A DNA stretch of 64,000 bases from Triplophysa rosa. Its lineage: Eukaryota; Chordata; Actinopteri; Cypriniformes; Nemacheilidae. The notes beneath the pieces are model-generated. The model was not told the DNA's origin, did no database searches, and saw only the letters and a list, made by a program, of their open reading frames with translations. Position numbers and translations under genes: made by a program. Numbering within the stretch: position 1 is the first letter of the stretch; each line of letters starts with the position of its first letter. The stretch is taken from the NCBI RefSeq assembly GCF_024868665.1, contig NC_079902.1, positions 15,407,154 through 15,471,153 of the forward strand, given 5' to 3'. This document shows positions 1-11,210 of the stretch, one piece after another.

Positions 1-335
1 TCTTTGTTCTTTACCTTCATATTTTGACCTGAATCAAAACAGTTACGATGAGAAGCACATTTTCAAGTTCTACCTCCCCCCAAAAAAATTCTTTCAATCA
101 AAGATTCATTTTAGTGTATAATCATACCTGTTGGTTTGGTTTGGTTCGGCTTGCATGTTTGATGATTCTTATTTGACTCAAAATCTCTCCCAGTTACTCT
201 CAAGGCAAAACACTGACATACTCTCACAAAAGATTTCAATTCTTAAATAATTAGAAATTAAGAAAAGTGAAGAAATTGCCACACAAAACATACATTCACA
301 CAGAAGACATCCAAATAAAAACCTCCATGCCTTAC
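1..335. other. Non-coding; intron 1 if the exon at 336-403 is real
   Basis: AT-rich sequence with no recognisable repeat or conserved coding stretch. If the minus-strand exon ending at 336 is real, this is the start of its first intron, opening with GTAAGG (335 downward on the minus strand). Confidence 0.35.
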
Positions 336-403
336 CTGATAAATCCCCCTTGGAAAAAGAAAAAAGACAACAGATATAAAATCCTTATGACCGTAGGGAG
401 CAT
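336..403 (-). CDS. Candidate first coding exon with signal peptide (partial gene, runs off left edge)
   Basis: Seen: a minus-strand ATG at 403-401 with A at -3, then 22 codons and two extra bases, then CAG/GTAAGG, a near-ideal splice donor. The frame meets a stop only because the TAA lies inside the donor's GTAAG. The residues are a short start with one Arg, then a hydrophobic core (ILYLLSFFFF), then small or polar residues (QGG), the textbook layout of a secretory signal peptide; cleavage near the exon end is plausible. Known: many vertebrate secreted and membrane proteins put the signal peptide in a short first coding exon. Inferred: the gene is transcribed leftward and its remaining exons lie outside the window. 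An upstream in-frame extension exists but starts at TTG, not ATG, so the 403 start is preferred. I do not recognise the gene. A chance hydrophobic ORF is the main alternative. Confidence 0.45.
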
Positions 404-900
404 TCTCTTGCTCAGTCCGTCTCTCCCAGACCGTCTGAAGAAGTTACAGTCTACAGAATTACCAAATCCAAAGAAAAGCTGGGAAAACTCGACAGGAACG
501 CATTGTCTTGCAGAGTGATCCAAACCTGTCTGAGAAAACTTCTTCTGCCTTCTTCCTCCTCACTTGTTCGTGCTGGAAAATCCACCACAGTGTCCTCCCG
601 TCAGACGCCAGTGAGAATAGGTGAGAGAGAAAGCATGTGTGCGTGTGTCTGCGTGTGTGTTTTGAAGGGAGTATGTGCTTTCTCTTTCTTTCCCCCTCTT
701 TTTTATGGCAAGCTGCTCGCTCTAGGAATTACAACGGAGAGGATTTAAAGGGCCAGCAGCACATTTGAAGGCATAGCGGCTGCGTGCGGGGAGTCCGCTG
801 AGAAGAGAAGAAGGGAGAGCTAGATCTGAGACATCAGAGCGAGCGCTGGAGAATTTCTTTCTGCCTTTGTTTATGTTGGCTTAGTTTGTGGTTGTTTATT
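404..900 (-). promoter_or_regulatory. Candidate 5' UTR and promoter of the leftward gene
   Basis: This lies directly upstream (minus strand) of the signal-peptide exon. Two TATA-like A/T boxes occur on the minus strand, near 742-749 (TTTAAATC) and near 699-710 (CCATAAAAAAG), set in a more GC-rich, purine/pyrimidine-skewed block (about 750-860). About 250-300 bases would then be 5' UTR. A short GT/GC-rich tract (about 634-662) lies within it. The orientation follows only from the neighbouring exon; nothing here alone proves promoter function. Confidence 0.2.
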
Positions 901-1276
901 TCCTTCTCTCTGTTTTGGTGGGGAGGTGTAACTGCTTCAAAGGATTTTTCAGTTTCACAGATGTGTGTGTACGTCTAGAAAAAGCCAAAGGAAGAGCTAG
1001 AAATTGAAGAAACAGACTGGTTCTTTTAACATGTTGTTTTTGATACGGATTTTTGAAAGCTGGTTTGTACGGTATCTGGATCACATACTGGTGATTATGG
1101 ATATATAATGGGACAAAAGCTTTCGATTGAATATGGGGACACGGGGTCAAATGCTAACTTAAAAATACAGCCTTTGACATTTGAGTTTATGTGCAGTCCT
1201 TGAACCTGCTATAAGGTTTCACTGAAACTCTTAGAGAATGTGTGTAGTATATTGAACTATCTGGTCATATTATTAT

Positions 1277-1487
1277 AAACCCATGTACAAATATTACTGT
1301 TGTATTGTTTAAAAGTGAATATGAAGTTGTTTTCTTTGCAGTATTTGAGGTCTAAACAAATCTTGTTTATTTTGACCTGTTTCTCCAGTTTTCATTTTCT
1401 GCAAATAAATGCAAATAGATACAATCTTTTTATTTGACATTTGGGAGAAATATTGTTAGTAGTTCACAGAATGACATACCTAGAAAT
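1277..1487 (+). repeat. Fragment of a mariner-like dispersed repeat
   Basis: About 200 bases are clearly similar, in the same orientation, to 19087-19285. Shared blocks include TACTGTTGTATTG, GTATTTGAGGTCT, TTTTGACCTGTTTCTCC, TGCAAATAAATGCAA and GTTAGTAGTTCACAGAAT. The copy at 18.7 kb carries a mariner-like terminus, so this is the internal part of the same non-coding element without visible ends. Confidence 0.6.
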
Positions 1488-3149
1488 GGTCAATTAAAAT
1501 AACCTGAAAATAATTGGAATGAACTCTTAATTATTTCACAGACTATGTAGTATATACTTAAAAAATGCACAAACCAGAAGCCAGAATACCCAACAAACAG
1601 ACAAGGGATGGCTCTTCATACAATATAAAATAGTTTAATCGTTTTTATTTTAATATGCCCATATATGAGGAATATGGAACGTAATGGATGTCACAACTCT
1701 GAATGCGACACTTAGCTGACCTTTGGTGTAATCTAAATTTTTTCATGATAAGGTTGAAATCTGCATAGAATTGCCCTAATAAAATATTTGAGACAAATAG
1801 ACCACTTAGAAAAGCACTCTGAAAGAGCTGAAAAGACTAAAATGAACCAAGTTGCTGGTGAACAAGCGATGATACTATGCCAGGCAGCACCAAACCAGTC
1901 AGTGCCAGCATGACAATTCAATTCATCAGCGTGTTTGAGTAAAACTAACTGAATATGCTGCTATCAGCTTTATAAATTCAAGTTTAAAAAGCCCAGAAAA
2001 TTTCACTCTAAATGAAGTGCAGCTCGAGTCATTCATCTTCTGGTGGATTCTCCTAAACAGATAAAGGTCTCGCTCTTTTTAATCTTTTCAGGCGAAACCG
2101 CATAGGATTAGACCCTTACCTTTAAAATTACCTTTGTGTTCCCAGCGTCTGGCTTATGAAAGATGCATTAGATCCATGTGAAAGATGAACGAACAGTGTA
2201 AAGGCGCAATCAAAACGGAAGCCCTGTCCCCCCACCCCCTTTTACTGTTCTTTGTTGTTGTGACCATGAAATTCGTTCACTCAGAAAGCATTCATCCCTG
2301 GGTGAATTGAGCCAAAATGTCAGACTCCTGCTGTCTATACCGAGATATGTTGTGCATAATATTAAGCATATAACTGGAAATACGTAGCGATGTAGCGTGT
2401 TATGTATGGATCATGTATGAGGGTTCGAGTCGGGTATAGGAAAGCTTGGGGGAGGAGAGGTTGATGGTGCCAATACCAATATTGGCAAAGCACCTTACGC
2501 TGAGCTGACTCTCTCGTTTCCCATGTGCATTGTGCTCACATGACTGTGTTGTAGGTTGACAAGAAGAGGTCCATAGGACTGCTGACCTGTATGGCTGGAG
2601 ATGCATTTGTCACTCTGCTGGGACCGGACACAAGGAGGGAGCACAGAAGTGAAAACCAAATATAGGCGAATATCAATATTCTCTGCTCCATTGGCTTGTG
2701 TGTCTTGGCCACAAATCAAGTTGTTAAGTCACCCGTTTACCTCCGGTGTCTTTCCCTGTTGCCCTTCAGTGTTCTGTTACTGAGAGTCAGTCTAGCATAG
2801 TGAAACCACCTGTACAGCAAACCCCAGTGACTTCCCCAGCAGGTACCAAAGAGCAATTAATCTTTTGTTCCTTAAAGTCGTGTGCGTAAAATAGAAGTCT
2901 TTTTTTAAATAATCTGAAATGCAAATCACATGTGAGTTTACTCACAAAATGGTGAGTAAAAAATGGAGTGAAAATGGCCACATACAAATGGAACATAAAG
3001 GCTGTGAATGCCTAAATGCACGATGACAGAAGGAAATGTAGACTAATCGAATTTTAAGCCAAGCAGCGTTTTACATCTTGACTAATTTGGCCATTTATCC
3101 AGAAAACTCTCTTTGTCACTCTAAGAGAAACCATACGTCTTAAGGCTTT
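1488..3149. other. Unassigned single-copy-looking DNA
   Basis: Short ORFs occur on both strands but none shows a recognisable domain, codon-bias signal or paired splice sites. I see no repeat with readable ends. Confidence 0.4.
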
Positions 3150-3595
3150 TTTTTACTGCTGCGTCAGACCTCTACGCCGTAGGCAACGCGCCGGTTTTCG
3201 TTTATACTTATGCGCTGTTGTCCACATTGACAGGAAATGGCCACTAGGCATCAGTGTCCACAGGCGTGTTGCTTTAGTAACCAAGACAAGAGCTGAAGAA
3301 GAAGTGGTTCGTTGTGTACGCTGCTGAGAAGCATTTAGCAGTGATAGCTGCAAGTAAACAGTCACTTTTGCAGCTTGAGTTGTTACTACAGGAAAACCTG
3401 TAATTTATTTAGACAATTCATTTGGAAAATGCGTATGAGTAAACCCAACACTATCGCAGAGCTTTTTTACCTGAAGGGGGGGAGGGGGTTCAAGCAGACC
3501 AATCACAATGCTTGCATTCCGTATCGCATTTTTGGAGAGGTGCGCGTCAGGCTACGGTGTACCTACCACCTACACATGACGCACAACTATAAACT
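3150..3595. mobile_element. Probable MITE with GC-rich inverted ends
   Basis: The left end (about 3159-3195) holds CTGCGTCAGACC, CTACGCCGTAGG and CGCGCC. The right end (about 3541-3592) holds GCGCGTCAGGCTACGGTGTA and ACATGACGCA, which reads as a diverged inverted version of the left end. The AT-poor ends contrast with the flanks. Target duplication was not resolved, so the superfamily is open. Confidence 0.35.
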
Positions 3596-3807
3596 GCACT
3601 TTATATGTAAGTGGTACATGATGTCATGATTGTCTCTCATCTACCGATGACTGAATTACAATCTCGAGTGTCTGTGAAGCACCTTTTCTTGATCCCCAAT
3701 GACATTACAGCTAACATCAAGTCTCACTACAAACCAAAAGGTTAACTACTTCCCTTCACGGGTATTTATACCGTTTAGAAAATCTAAACACTAAATCCGA
3801 ATCTAAC

Positions 3808-4096
3808 TTAAAGTGATAGTTCACCCAGTAATGAAAATTCTGTCATCATTTACTCACCATCTTGTCATTTCAAACCTGTATGACTGACCGATCACAAAAG
3901 AAGATATTTACGCTTCTATTGTATAGACACAAAACCAATGCAAGTCAATGGATACCGCAGTTGTTTGGTTAGCAGCATTCTTCAAAATATCTTATTTTGT
4001 GTTCTGCAGAAGAAAGAAAGTCATACAGGTTTAAAATGAAAAGAGGATGAGTAAATTGTGTAAAAAAGTTTATTTTGGGGTGAACTATCCCTTTAA
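3808..4096. mobile_element. TTAA-flanked MITE (Angel-like teleost family), copy 1
   Basis: Starts TTAAAGTGATAGTTCACCC and ends GGGGTGAACTATCCCTTTAA, so the two halves are inverted copies that can fold back. Inner blocks such as ATTCTGTCATCATTTACTCA and AAACCTGTATGA recur in the copies at 10.8, 15.8, 24.4, 47.9 and 49.3 kb. Non-coding. The family name is from memory of zebrafish MITEs. Confidence 0.75.
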
Positions 4097-4506
4097 GCTG
4101 TTAGCTTTGTAACATTGTAGTTAGAGGTAGCAGCATTGTAGCTTTGCCAATGTGTTGAAATGATCAGTTGATGACGGTCTGTAAAAGTCGAAACCTCAAT
4201 AATTTGACAAACAATTGATGATATACTGTATATATATAAATTTGCGATTTCATTTGATGTCATGATTCAGTATACACACCTGAACAAAATCTTAAGACTG
4301 GGGGAAACATTACAAGTATTTAGCATTTCTCGCTGGTAGATCGTAACCAGGTTGTAAGTATTGCTTCAAAATGACAAAACAAGAAACAGGAGCAAGAGAC
4401 AAAAAAACAGAGAGTAGGCAATTTATTGACAACTTCATTTAAACTCAAACAGGCTGTTCATCAGCTGATCAAAAGTTTAAGACTATAGCCCAAAACCACA
4501 ACAGAA

Positions 4507-5533
4507 CTAAAAGTATAAAAAATGGACTCCGTAGTGAGTAGCCCCACCGTTCTTGCTGATCACTTCAAACACTCGTTTCGGCATGCTTGATGCGAAGGAG
4601 GCTGGTGGGAACGTTGCTCCATGTGGTGAAGATGGCTTCACGAAGGGCATCCACGTTCTGGAACTGACTTCAGTTTTTGTAAACATCCCTTGCCATCCAT
4701 CCCCAAACGTTCTCAATGGGATTTAGATCAGGGGAACATGCAGGATGGTCCAAAAGAGTGACGTTATTCTCCTGGAAGAAGTCCTTTGTCAGGCGGGTGT
4801 TGTGAACTGCAGCGTTGTCTTGTTGAAAGACCCAGTCATTACCGCACAGACGAGGGCCCTCATTCAAGAGGGTTGCCCGCTGCAACATGTCCACATAGCC
4901 AGCCACCGTTTGACGGCCCTGCACAACATGAAGCTCCATTTTCCCATTGAAGGAAAAGCATCCCAGATCATGATGGAGCCTCCTCCACTGTGCCGCATAG
5001 AAAACATCTCCAGTTGGATCTCCTTGTCATGCCAGTAACGTTGGAAGCCATCAAGACCGTCCAGGTTAAATTTCTCATTCAGTTAGTTATTCTCATCAGA
5101 GAATAAAATTTTCTTCCACCTTTCAATGTCCCATGTGTAGTGCTCCTTGCAAATTCCAAACGGGCAAGTTCGTTGCGTGGAAGGAGACGTGGCTTTTGTA
5201 GATGTTTTTTGTTCTTGAAGCTCTTCTCTCTCAGATGCCGTCTTATGGTTATTGGGCTGCAGTCAGCATCAGTAAGGGCCTTAATTTGGGTTGAGGATCA
5301 GCCTGTGTCTTCATGGACAGCCGTCGGATCCTCCGGCTCAGTGCAGGGGAATTTTTTTTGGGTCTACCACTTGACTTTTTTGTCCCATAACTCTCAAGAT
5401 CTTTTAAGAAATTTGCAATGACTGTCTTACTGCGTCCAACCTCGGCAGCGATGGCACGTTGCGAGAGTCCTTGCTTGTGCAGCTCAACAATCCTGCCACG
5501 TTCAAAGACAGAAAGCCTTTTTGCCTTTGCCAT
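4507..5533 (-). pseudogene. Tc1-like transposase pseudogene (D34E)
   Basis: Starts with a true ATG (5533) and MAKAKRLSVFERGRIVELH, followed by LSQRAIAAEVGRSKTVI, the paired-like helix-turn-helix of Tc1 transposases, then a GRP-type linker (SSGRPKK). Near 5030-5070 a DGLDGFQRYW stretch marks the first catalytic Asp region. Near 4820-4710 the motif QQDNAAVH and then SPDLNPIENVW give the second Asp and the Glu with exactly 34 residues between them, the Tc1 hallmark. The coding sequence is spread over at least three frames with stops between the DNA-binding and catalytic parts, so it is inactive. Intact members excise and reinsert the element at TA sites by binding the inverted repeats. Confidence 0.88.
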
Positions 5534-5911
5534 CAGGATATCATGACAGTGTCACTGCCTGAAGAACAATGACATGAAAGCCATATTTTTGCGCAGATAT
5601 TAACTATTTAAAGGTGCAGTGAACTAGGACCACAGTTTTAACCCAAGCTTTTGTTATATAAGAGGGAATCGTATTCAAGCGAACATCTTGTAAGTGTCAG
5701 ACCTGAAAACGCCCTTGTTACTGAAATAACAACTGTTATTGACACGAGACTCAGCGAACGGCAGGTCCTGGAATGCACCTATCATAGATAGGTTGAACAC
5801 CGCCTCCACAGAAGAATATCAACGCCTACTTCTCGAGCCCTGCCCACTGGTTCGCGCATGACAGTACTGAACACAAGCTGCAAGGAACCAGATAGAGCGA
5901 GTGTAAGCATC

Positions 5912-6179
5912 ATGCCGTTAAAGATCGCAAAATATTGTGCAGTACCTGGTTGTGGAAGAACACAGTCGCTGCATAACCTTCCTTAGGATTCCGACAGTAA
6001 GAAAGCGTGGTTGAAGTTCATTTTAAAGACGTTCCAGCTCACGTGGGGAAAACATTGAGTGTTTATTCGCTTCATTTCAACGCGGATTCCTTGAACAAGT
6101 CTTTGCAGAGAGACTAAAATTATAAAGCAGTGCTGTGCCGTCAATATTGGATCCGATAGGAATGATGCAGCAATCTTAT
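5912..6179 (+). pseudogene. THAP-type zinc-finger fragment (decayed first exon)
   Basis: An ATG at 5912 opens MPLKIAKYCAVPGCG and SLHNLP, followed after an in-frame TAG by DSDSKKAWLKFI. This matches the start of the THAP DNA-binding domain (C-x(2-4)-C, the conserved Pro, then a basic/Trp helix). Further on, after a frame shift, SVYSLHFNADSL matches the C-x2-H segment with the Cys replaced by Tyr. About 90 residues is a normal THAP length. The block ends at GTGAGT (6180-6185), a good splice donor, so it may be a captured first exon. Known: THAP domains occur in P-like and Kolobok-like transposases and in domesticated host proteins. Inferred: this is a remnant of a THAP-encoding element inserted in the Tc1 element; the insert may begin at TTAAAGGTGCAGTG (about 5609) and end before 6825. 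Confidence 0.6.
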
Positions 6180-6947
6180 GTGAGTAAAACATATTTGTAC
6201 TATGCGTCACTATTGCTTTGTTAGAGATCGCTTGATATGCCCTGATAGTATTACCTGGGGACCTCTAGTCATTTGTAATAATTGTAATCGGCATCTCTGT
6301 TTTTTGGCGGGCTCATATATCAATTTTCAAGGTTTTATCCACCGTTTGCGAATAATGGAGGCTGTTTTGAAGTGTTTTGATATTATTTCTGGTGCTGGGT
6401 CATTTTGGCTGGGAGTAGACTCTTGTTTATTTATCATGAAAACTATATCATTTGAGACCCACGATCGCGGTGATCTTCTGTCCGGTTTGCGGGTCTTAAA
6501 TGCTGACATGTACGGTCATATATCACTAAACACCATACAACTATAGGCTATACAAACTATACGCAAAGCCTTGCCATCACATCCGGGAAATAAGTCCGTA
6601 AATTTGAGTAAAATCACGTTACGTAACGTTACGTGTCTAACCAAATTCACAGAAGGCTCCAACTAAGTCAACTACGCAAGCTGCTATCCAATCATAGCAG
6701 TGGCCGTTTACTTCCAAGTCTTCTATGCGGCCCGCCCTTAAAAACCGAGCGTTTCTCCAGCCGGCCTCAAAACCAGGGTAGAAAATAGCCTATTTCTTAT
6801 TTATTTTGATGTTTTCGAATGTAAATGCTTCTGTTTCTTGTTTTATCATTTTGAAGCAGTACTTACAATCTGGTTACGATCCACCAGCGAGAAATGCGAA
6901 ATACTTGTAATGTTTCCCCTGGTCTTAAGATTTTGTTCAGGAGTGTA

Positions 6948-8042
6948 TTTGTGTCAGCTTTGATGTAGGACTGGTTTAAAGGAAAACACTGGCATACAGT
7001 AGATCCTCCCGATTAAACTTAAATTACAAAAATGTGACGACTGCTTAGCATAGATCCCCAGTCTATTTAACAGATGTGCCCATTTGAATCCAAACGTGGC
7101 TTTGGATGTCAAAGGGCTTTGTAGGCAGTTTAGAAAGCGTATGTGTCTGCTCATATCTCAACTCCTCATGCATAAAGATGCCACTCTTTTTAAATCCAAT
7201 CTCAGTGGCCTTTATCAGCTCTCACACATGCATTTTCATACATTTGTGGAACTTTTAACTTTGTGATTCGACACACACTCTCTGCTTAAATTAGTCACCA
7301 CTACGCATAAATACTATTAGTTTCATACATAGACAGTTGATAAGGTGAGTTTAAAGCAGCAATCCAAGCCTTAAATACATTTAATAAGTCATAAAGTGAA
7401 AGTAGAAAACCATGTAGCACTTAAAATGAGAGTGTTAAAAATTAATTCACTTTAATCGCTCTTAAATCTCACCGTAAAGCAGGACCTTTTACCACGCAGC
7501 ATGCATTATGATGAACCACTTAATGTACCATAGTGCAAGATCAGGCATTTCATTTGTCAGTTCGGCGTAATATCAATCTTTCTCATGTTTTCCCCTTCCA
7601 GGATTGTGAATAATGCTTTCAGAGTGAAAACAATTCATGCTTAAGATGATATTCCTTCCCCTTGACTGACAAACAATTACACTGAAATCTATGAAATCCA
7701 AGCTGGATGATAACCTTTGCAGAAAGCCATATCCACCAAAAGATGATCAAAATTCAAATGTACATTCACGGATGGATATAGTTCTGTGCAGCATTACATG
7801 AACATTACCTGACATAATTTGACGTCCTTTTTGACATTCATGCATATGAGCTTGAAGGATCATGCTTGTTTTGTGACCTTTCCTATTTGTTGACCTTTCT
7901 GCCAGTGACCTGCTTGTCTCTTTTGCGTGTCAGGTTGTGATTGACCTGAGCAACTGTGGCATATTTGAGTGCTGAGAGTATTGCCCATTTACGTTAATAG
8001 CTGGACAAGTTAAATATGACATGAAAAGGTCACATTATATGA
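6948..8042. other. Unassigned DNA
   Basis: No repeat ends, domain or paired splice signals recognised between the Tc1 and hAT elements. Confidence 0.4.
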
Positions 8043-8050
8043 CAATAGGC

Positions 8051-9878
8051 CAGAGATGGCAAAAGTACGCATCCTTTACTTAAGTAGAAGTACAGATACT
8101 CATGTTTAAAAGTACTCAAGTAAAAGTTGAAGTACTGACTAAACTTGTTTACTCAAGTAAAAGTATAAAGTATGGGCTCTAAAATGTACTTAAGTAAAAA
8201 GTAGCCAATACTACTACCTGTTTTAGAGTCACGCTCGTACCTCACAACTGAACTACCATTATGTAGAACACAAGCATAAAAAAGACTGATGGAATAAATC
8301 TATTTGCCACTACCTAGGTAGTGGAAAAAAACACAAATTTATAATACAATTATGATGTAAGATAAGAGTGTAAAGGACAAGCGTATTGATAATAATTGTG
8401 ACAGAATTCCCTTTGTCTCAAGTTCTCAACCATAATTTTAGCTATTCTTTGTGTTGCCTTCCGCCTTGGTCCGTGGCAGCTTCTTAGACTACTAGCCTAT
8501 GTCTGCGATGCGTAATAGCCAGGAAATGACTGTTTGGTACTGTGATTGTCAAAACATTTTATAACAGAATTTCACTGCTTTCAATTTTAGATTAACTGTC
8601 CCTTTAAATTTTAAGCACAGACCATTCATGGACATATCATTATACAAAGGTTGTAGACACTTGGGAGATCTTGTCAAAAAGAGAAAACTGAGAAATAAAG
8701 AGATAATTAATTAGGCAAGTCAATTTACTTGGTAACCATTACTGTTTTTCTCGATTGGTTAAACACATTTCTTGAAATTATGCCTCGCTTTAAAATATTA
8801 AATGTTTAGCCTCTTACATTGTACGTTACACTCGTTCAACATTAAAACTGATGTCAGTGTTGCTAGATTAGGTGGATGATTTCCAGCCCAAAGGCTCACT
8901 AAAACCTACTCACTCCAACAAAAACCAGCCCAAAATTTTAACTTCCAAAATAATGTGATAGTATTTTATTGCAATGTCAATCAACGTTGATAAGGATCGT
9001 TTTTTATTTCCTTATAATTTTAATCATGACAAGATGAAAAAATATAATAAAAATCAGGAAAATAGATCAAACAGATCAAACAAGGCAAATGCATTAAGAA
9101 AATTAGAAAATAAGACTAATAGGATATGTCCAGAAACCACTTCAAATGGCAATCATGAAATTAGCGCATTTTTGTGCAAAAGTGCCCACTATAATTAGTT
9201 CATCGAAAGCAACGCAATGAGCAGGTATTTTTCACTCGTTCATGAACTTAACGCACACACCACGATAGCAAAAAACATGCAATTCATACATACTAATGAA
9301 CAACAGCAACAATAATGCGCTTACCTTAACGAGCTGCCTTAACTTCTGACAGAACTACAGTACATCTTTCATGAAGTATATGTTTGTAGAACATGCGAAT
9401 AGCTAAATAGCTAAATTACATATTTAAAATCTGGTCCTTTCGCGCTAAAAAACCCCACCATTCACGAGTCACCACATGATGCAGAATATCACGCTCGAGA
9501 TCTGAGAACAGTTACTCTGTCTTCTTTGATTTGATTGGTCACCGCTTTGCTCTGTAAACAGTAACTCTTCTTACATTTGATTGGCTAGTGGCCACCTCAC
9601 ACAGCGCTTCGGCTTTTAGGCAGACCTATCATTAGGTTGAAAAAGTCACGCAATGACAAGAAATAATATTGATTGTGCATCAAATACAGATTAAAACTAA
9701 AGTAACGAGCCTGGTTTGAAAATGTAAGAAGTAGAAAGTACAGGTATTTGCGTAAAAATGTAAGAAGTGAAAGTAAAAAGTCGTCAGAAAAATAAATAGT
9801 GGAGTAAAGTACAGATACCAGAAAAATCTACTTAAGTACAGTAACGAAGTATTTGTACTTCGTTACTTCCCATCTCTG
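8051..9878. mobile_element. hAT-superfamily non-autonomous transposon, copy A
   Basis: Perfect 8-bp target duplications CAATAGGC (8043-8050 and 9879-9886) bracket ends CAGAGATGG and CCATCTCTG. Both ends carry clusters of an ACTTAAGTA/ACTCAAGTA motif, which probably serve as subterminal transposase-binding sites. The interior (about 1.8 kb) has no transposase. A 74-codon ORF (8974-9198) is broken by a 1-base difference against the sister copy, so it is not coding. The right 1.1 kb is nearly identical, in inverse orientation, to 62868-64000. Confidence 0.93.
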
Positions 9879-9886
9879 CAATAGGC

Positions 9887-10763
9887 TGCCCACCTAGAGT
9901 CAAGACAGAATTTCTGTATGATTCAATAAAAACAATGTTTCTTTGGACGTTTGGAGCTGTATGTTCCTACCTGACAGGACACAATCTTTCTGCTTGCAGG
10001 AGCGCTGCTCTTTATGCTCAGTTTACATCAGTGACGTATGTATACAGAAACCCAGTGACTTATTCAGGTAACAGATAAGGTGTTTACAGCCACTAAATGT
10101 CTTCCTCACAGGCATTGCAGACTCATTTTGAGAACTTGAGTGTGTTTCTCCACCTGATAATGGCGTCTTTCAAGCACAACTGGGCCAAGTTAGCGTGCTA
10201 GTTCTGCCATCTCCGGCCCCGTGATCCCTGTTTACAATTTCTTTCTCCTTGCTCAGCAATATCCATTGTCAGAAATTTTCCTTAAAAAATGTCTATGGAA
10301 ATCATTGTGTGGCATACAAAGATAAACCAGTGCTCTTGTTTAGCAGTGTATATTCCTCTCTCTTCTAGCCTTTGGCATCTTGCTGGCAAACATCAAAGCA
10401 CTAGGTGAGAGCAACTTTGAGCTGCGCAGCATCCATGAGATGCATCTCTGATTGCTTTGTTCTCAGCATGTGTACAGTTTTGCAGCACTGGAGGATGAGT
10501 ATAAATCAAGCAGCAGAGTTCTCTTAAAGCCCCATTTGTCTTCATAGTGTTCTGTTTGTTCCCTGTTGTAAAAATACTCGAGGGTTTGTGCCACATTGAT
10601 GTGCTTGGATGCACCACATTGTCAAGGTGTTTGCGTAATTACTGGAATAAACTTTTGTTTCTGGCTGTGCGGAAATCTTAGCATAACAGTTTTGGTTGGG
10701 ATAATAGGATGTTCTGAACGTTGAAGCGTATTTTATAAAATTATATAAAATTGACATTTTGCA
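9887..10763. other. Unassigned DNA
   Basis: No recognisable gene or repeat; short ORFs only. Confidence 0.4.
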
Positions 10764-11210
10764 TTAAAGGTATATGTGACGAGGGAGGCGGGACAAGAGC
10801 CGTGAGGGAACGACGCGAGACCGGTGTAACGCACAGCTGACACTCATTATCACCCGCGCCACAGGCCTCGCGTCGTTCCCTCACGGCTCTCATCCCGCCT
10901 CCCTCGTCACAGTGTAGTTCTGTCATCATTCACTCTCCATCTTGTCATTTCAAACCTGTATTACTTTCTTTCTTCTGCAGAATACAAGATATATTAAAGA
11001 ATGTTGGTAACCGAGCAACGGCGGAACTTGCATTGATTTTGTCTCTGTACAATAGAAGTGAATGGGTACCGCCATTGTTGGTTACCAACATTTTTCAAAA
11101 CATATTGTTTTGTGCTCTACAGAAGAAAGAACGTCATACAGGTTTAAAAATGACAAGAAGGTCAGTAAACGATGACAAAATTTTCATTTTGGGGGGAACT
11201 ATCCCTTTAA
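10764..11210. mobile_element. TTAA-flanked MITE (Angel-like), copy 2, interrupted
   Basis: Begins TTAAAGGTATAT, is interrupted by a GC-rich fold-back (10775-10911), then resumes with GTTCTGTCATCATTCACTC and the family core. It ends GGGGGAACTATCCCTTTAA at 11210. Apart from the interruption its length and order match copy 1. Confidence 0.72.
10775..10911. repeat. 137-bp GC-rich palindrome inserted in the MITE end
   Basis: Inverted arms of about 45 bases start TGTGACGAGGGAGGCGGGA and end with the complement (CCTCCCTCGTCACA), separated by about 45 bases. The arms differ by only one or two bases. The outer TG...CA and very high GC content against an AT-rich background mark it as a separate insertion. 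Superfamily unknown; a short fold-back element or LTR-like relic are both possible. Confidence 0.75.

Larger units (their letters stand above)
4275..6945 (-). mobile_element. Tc1-like transposon with long inverted ends and an internal insertion
   Basis: Left TA (4273-4274) and right TA (6946-6947) flank inverted repeats of about 125 bases: CACACCTGAACAAAATCTTA on the left, and on the right the complement of CACTCCTGAACAAAATCTTA. The similarity continues through AACATTACAAGTATTT, the block around TCTCGCTGGT and TTTTGAAGCA. A broken transposase sits on the minus strand (5533 to 4507). The element is 2.67 kb, about 1 kb longer than a usual Tc1. The excess lies between the transposase start and the right inverted repeat, where a THAP-like fragment is found, so a second element probably inserted there. 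Confidence 0.88.

Noticed and set aside
332..523. 63-codon version of the signal-peptide exon
   Set aside because: The upstream start is TTG, not ATG; the ATG at 403 is the credible eukaryotic start.
6202..6546. 114-codon ORF after the THAP fragment
   Set aside because: No recognisable domain, and it lies beyond the donor-like GTGAGT; most likely chance.
8974..9198. 74-codon ORF inside hAT copy A
   Set aside because: The sister copy at 62868 onward has a one-base length difference in this stretch, so the frame is not maintained.
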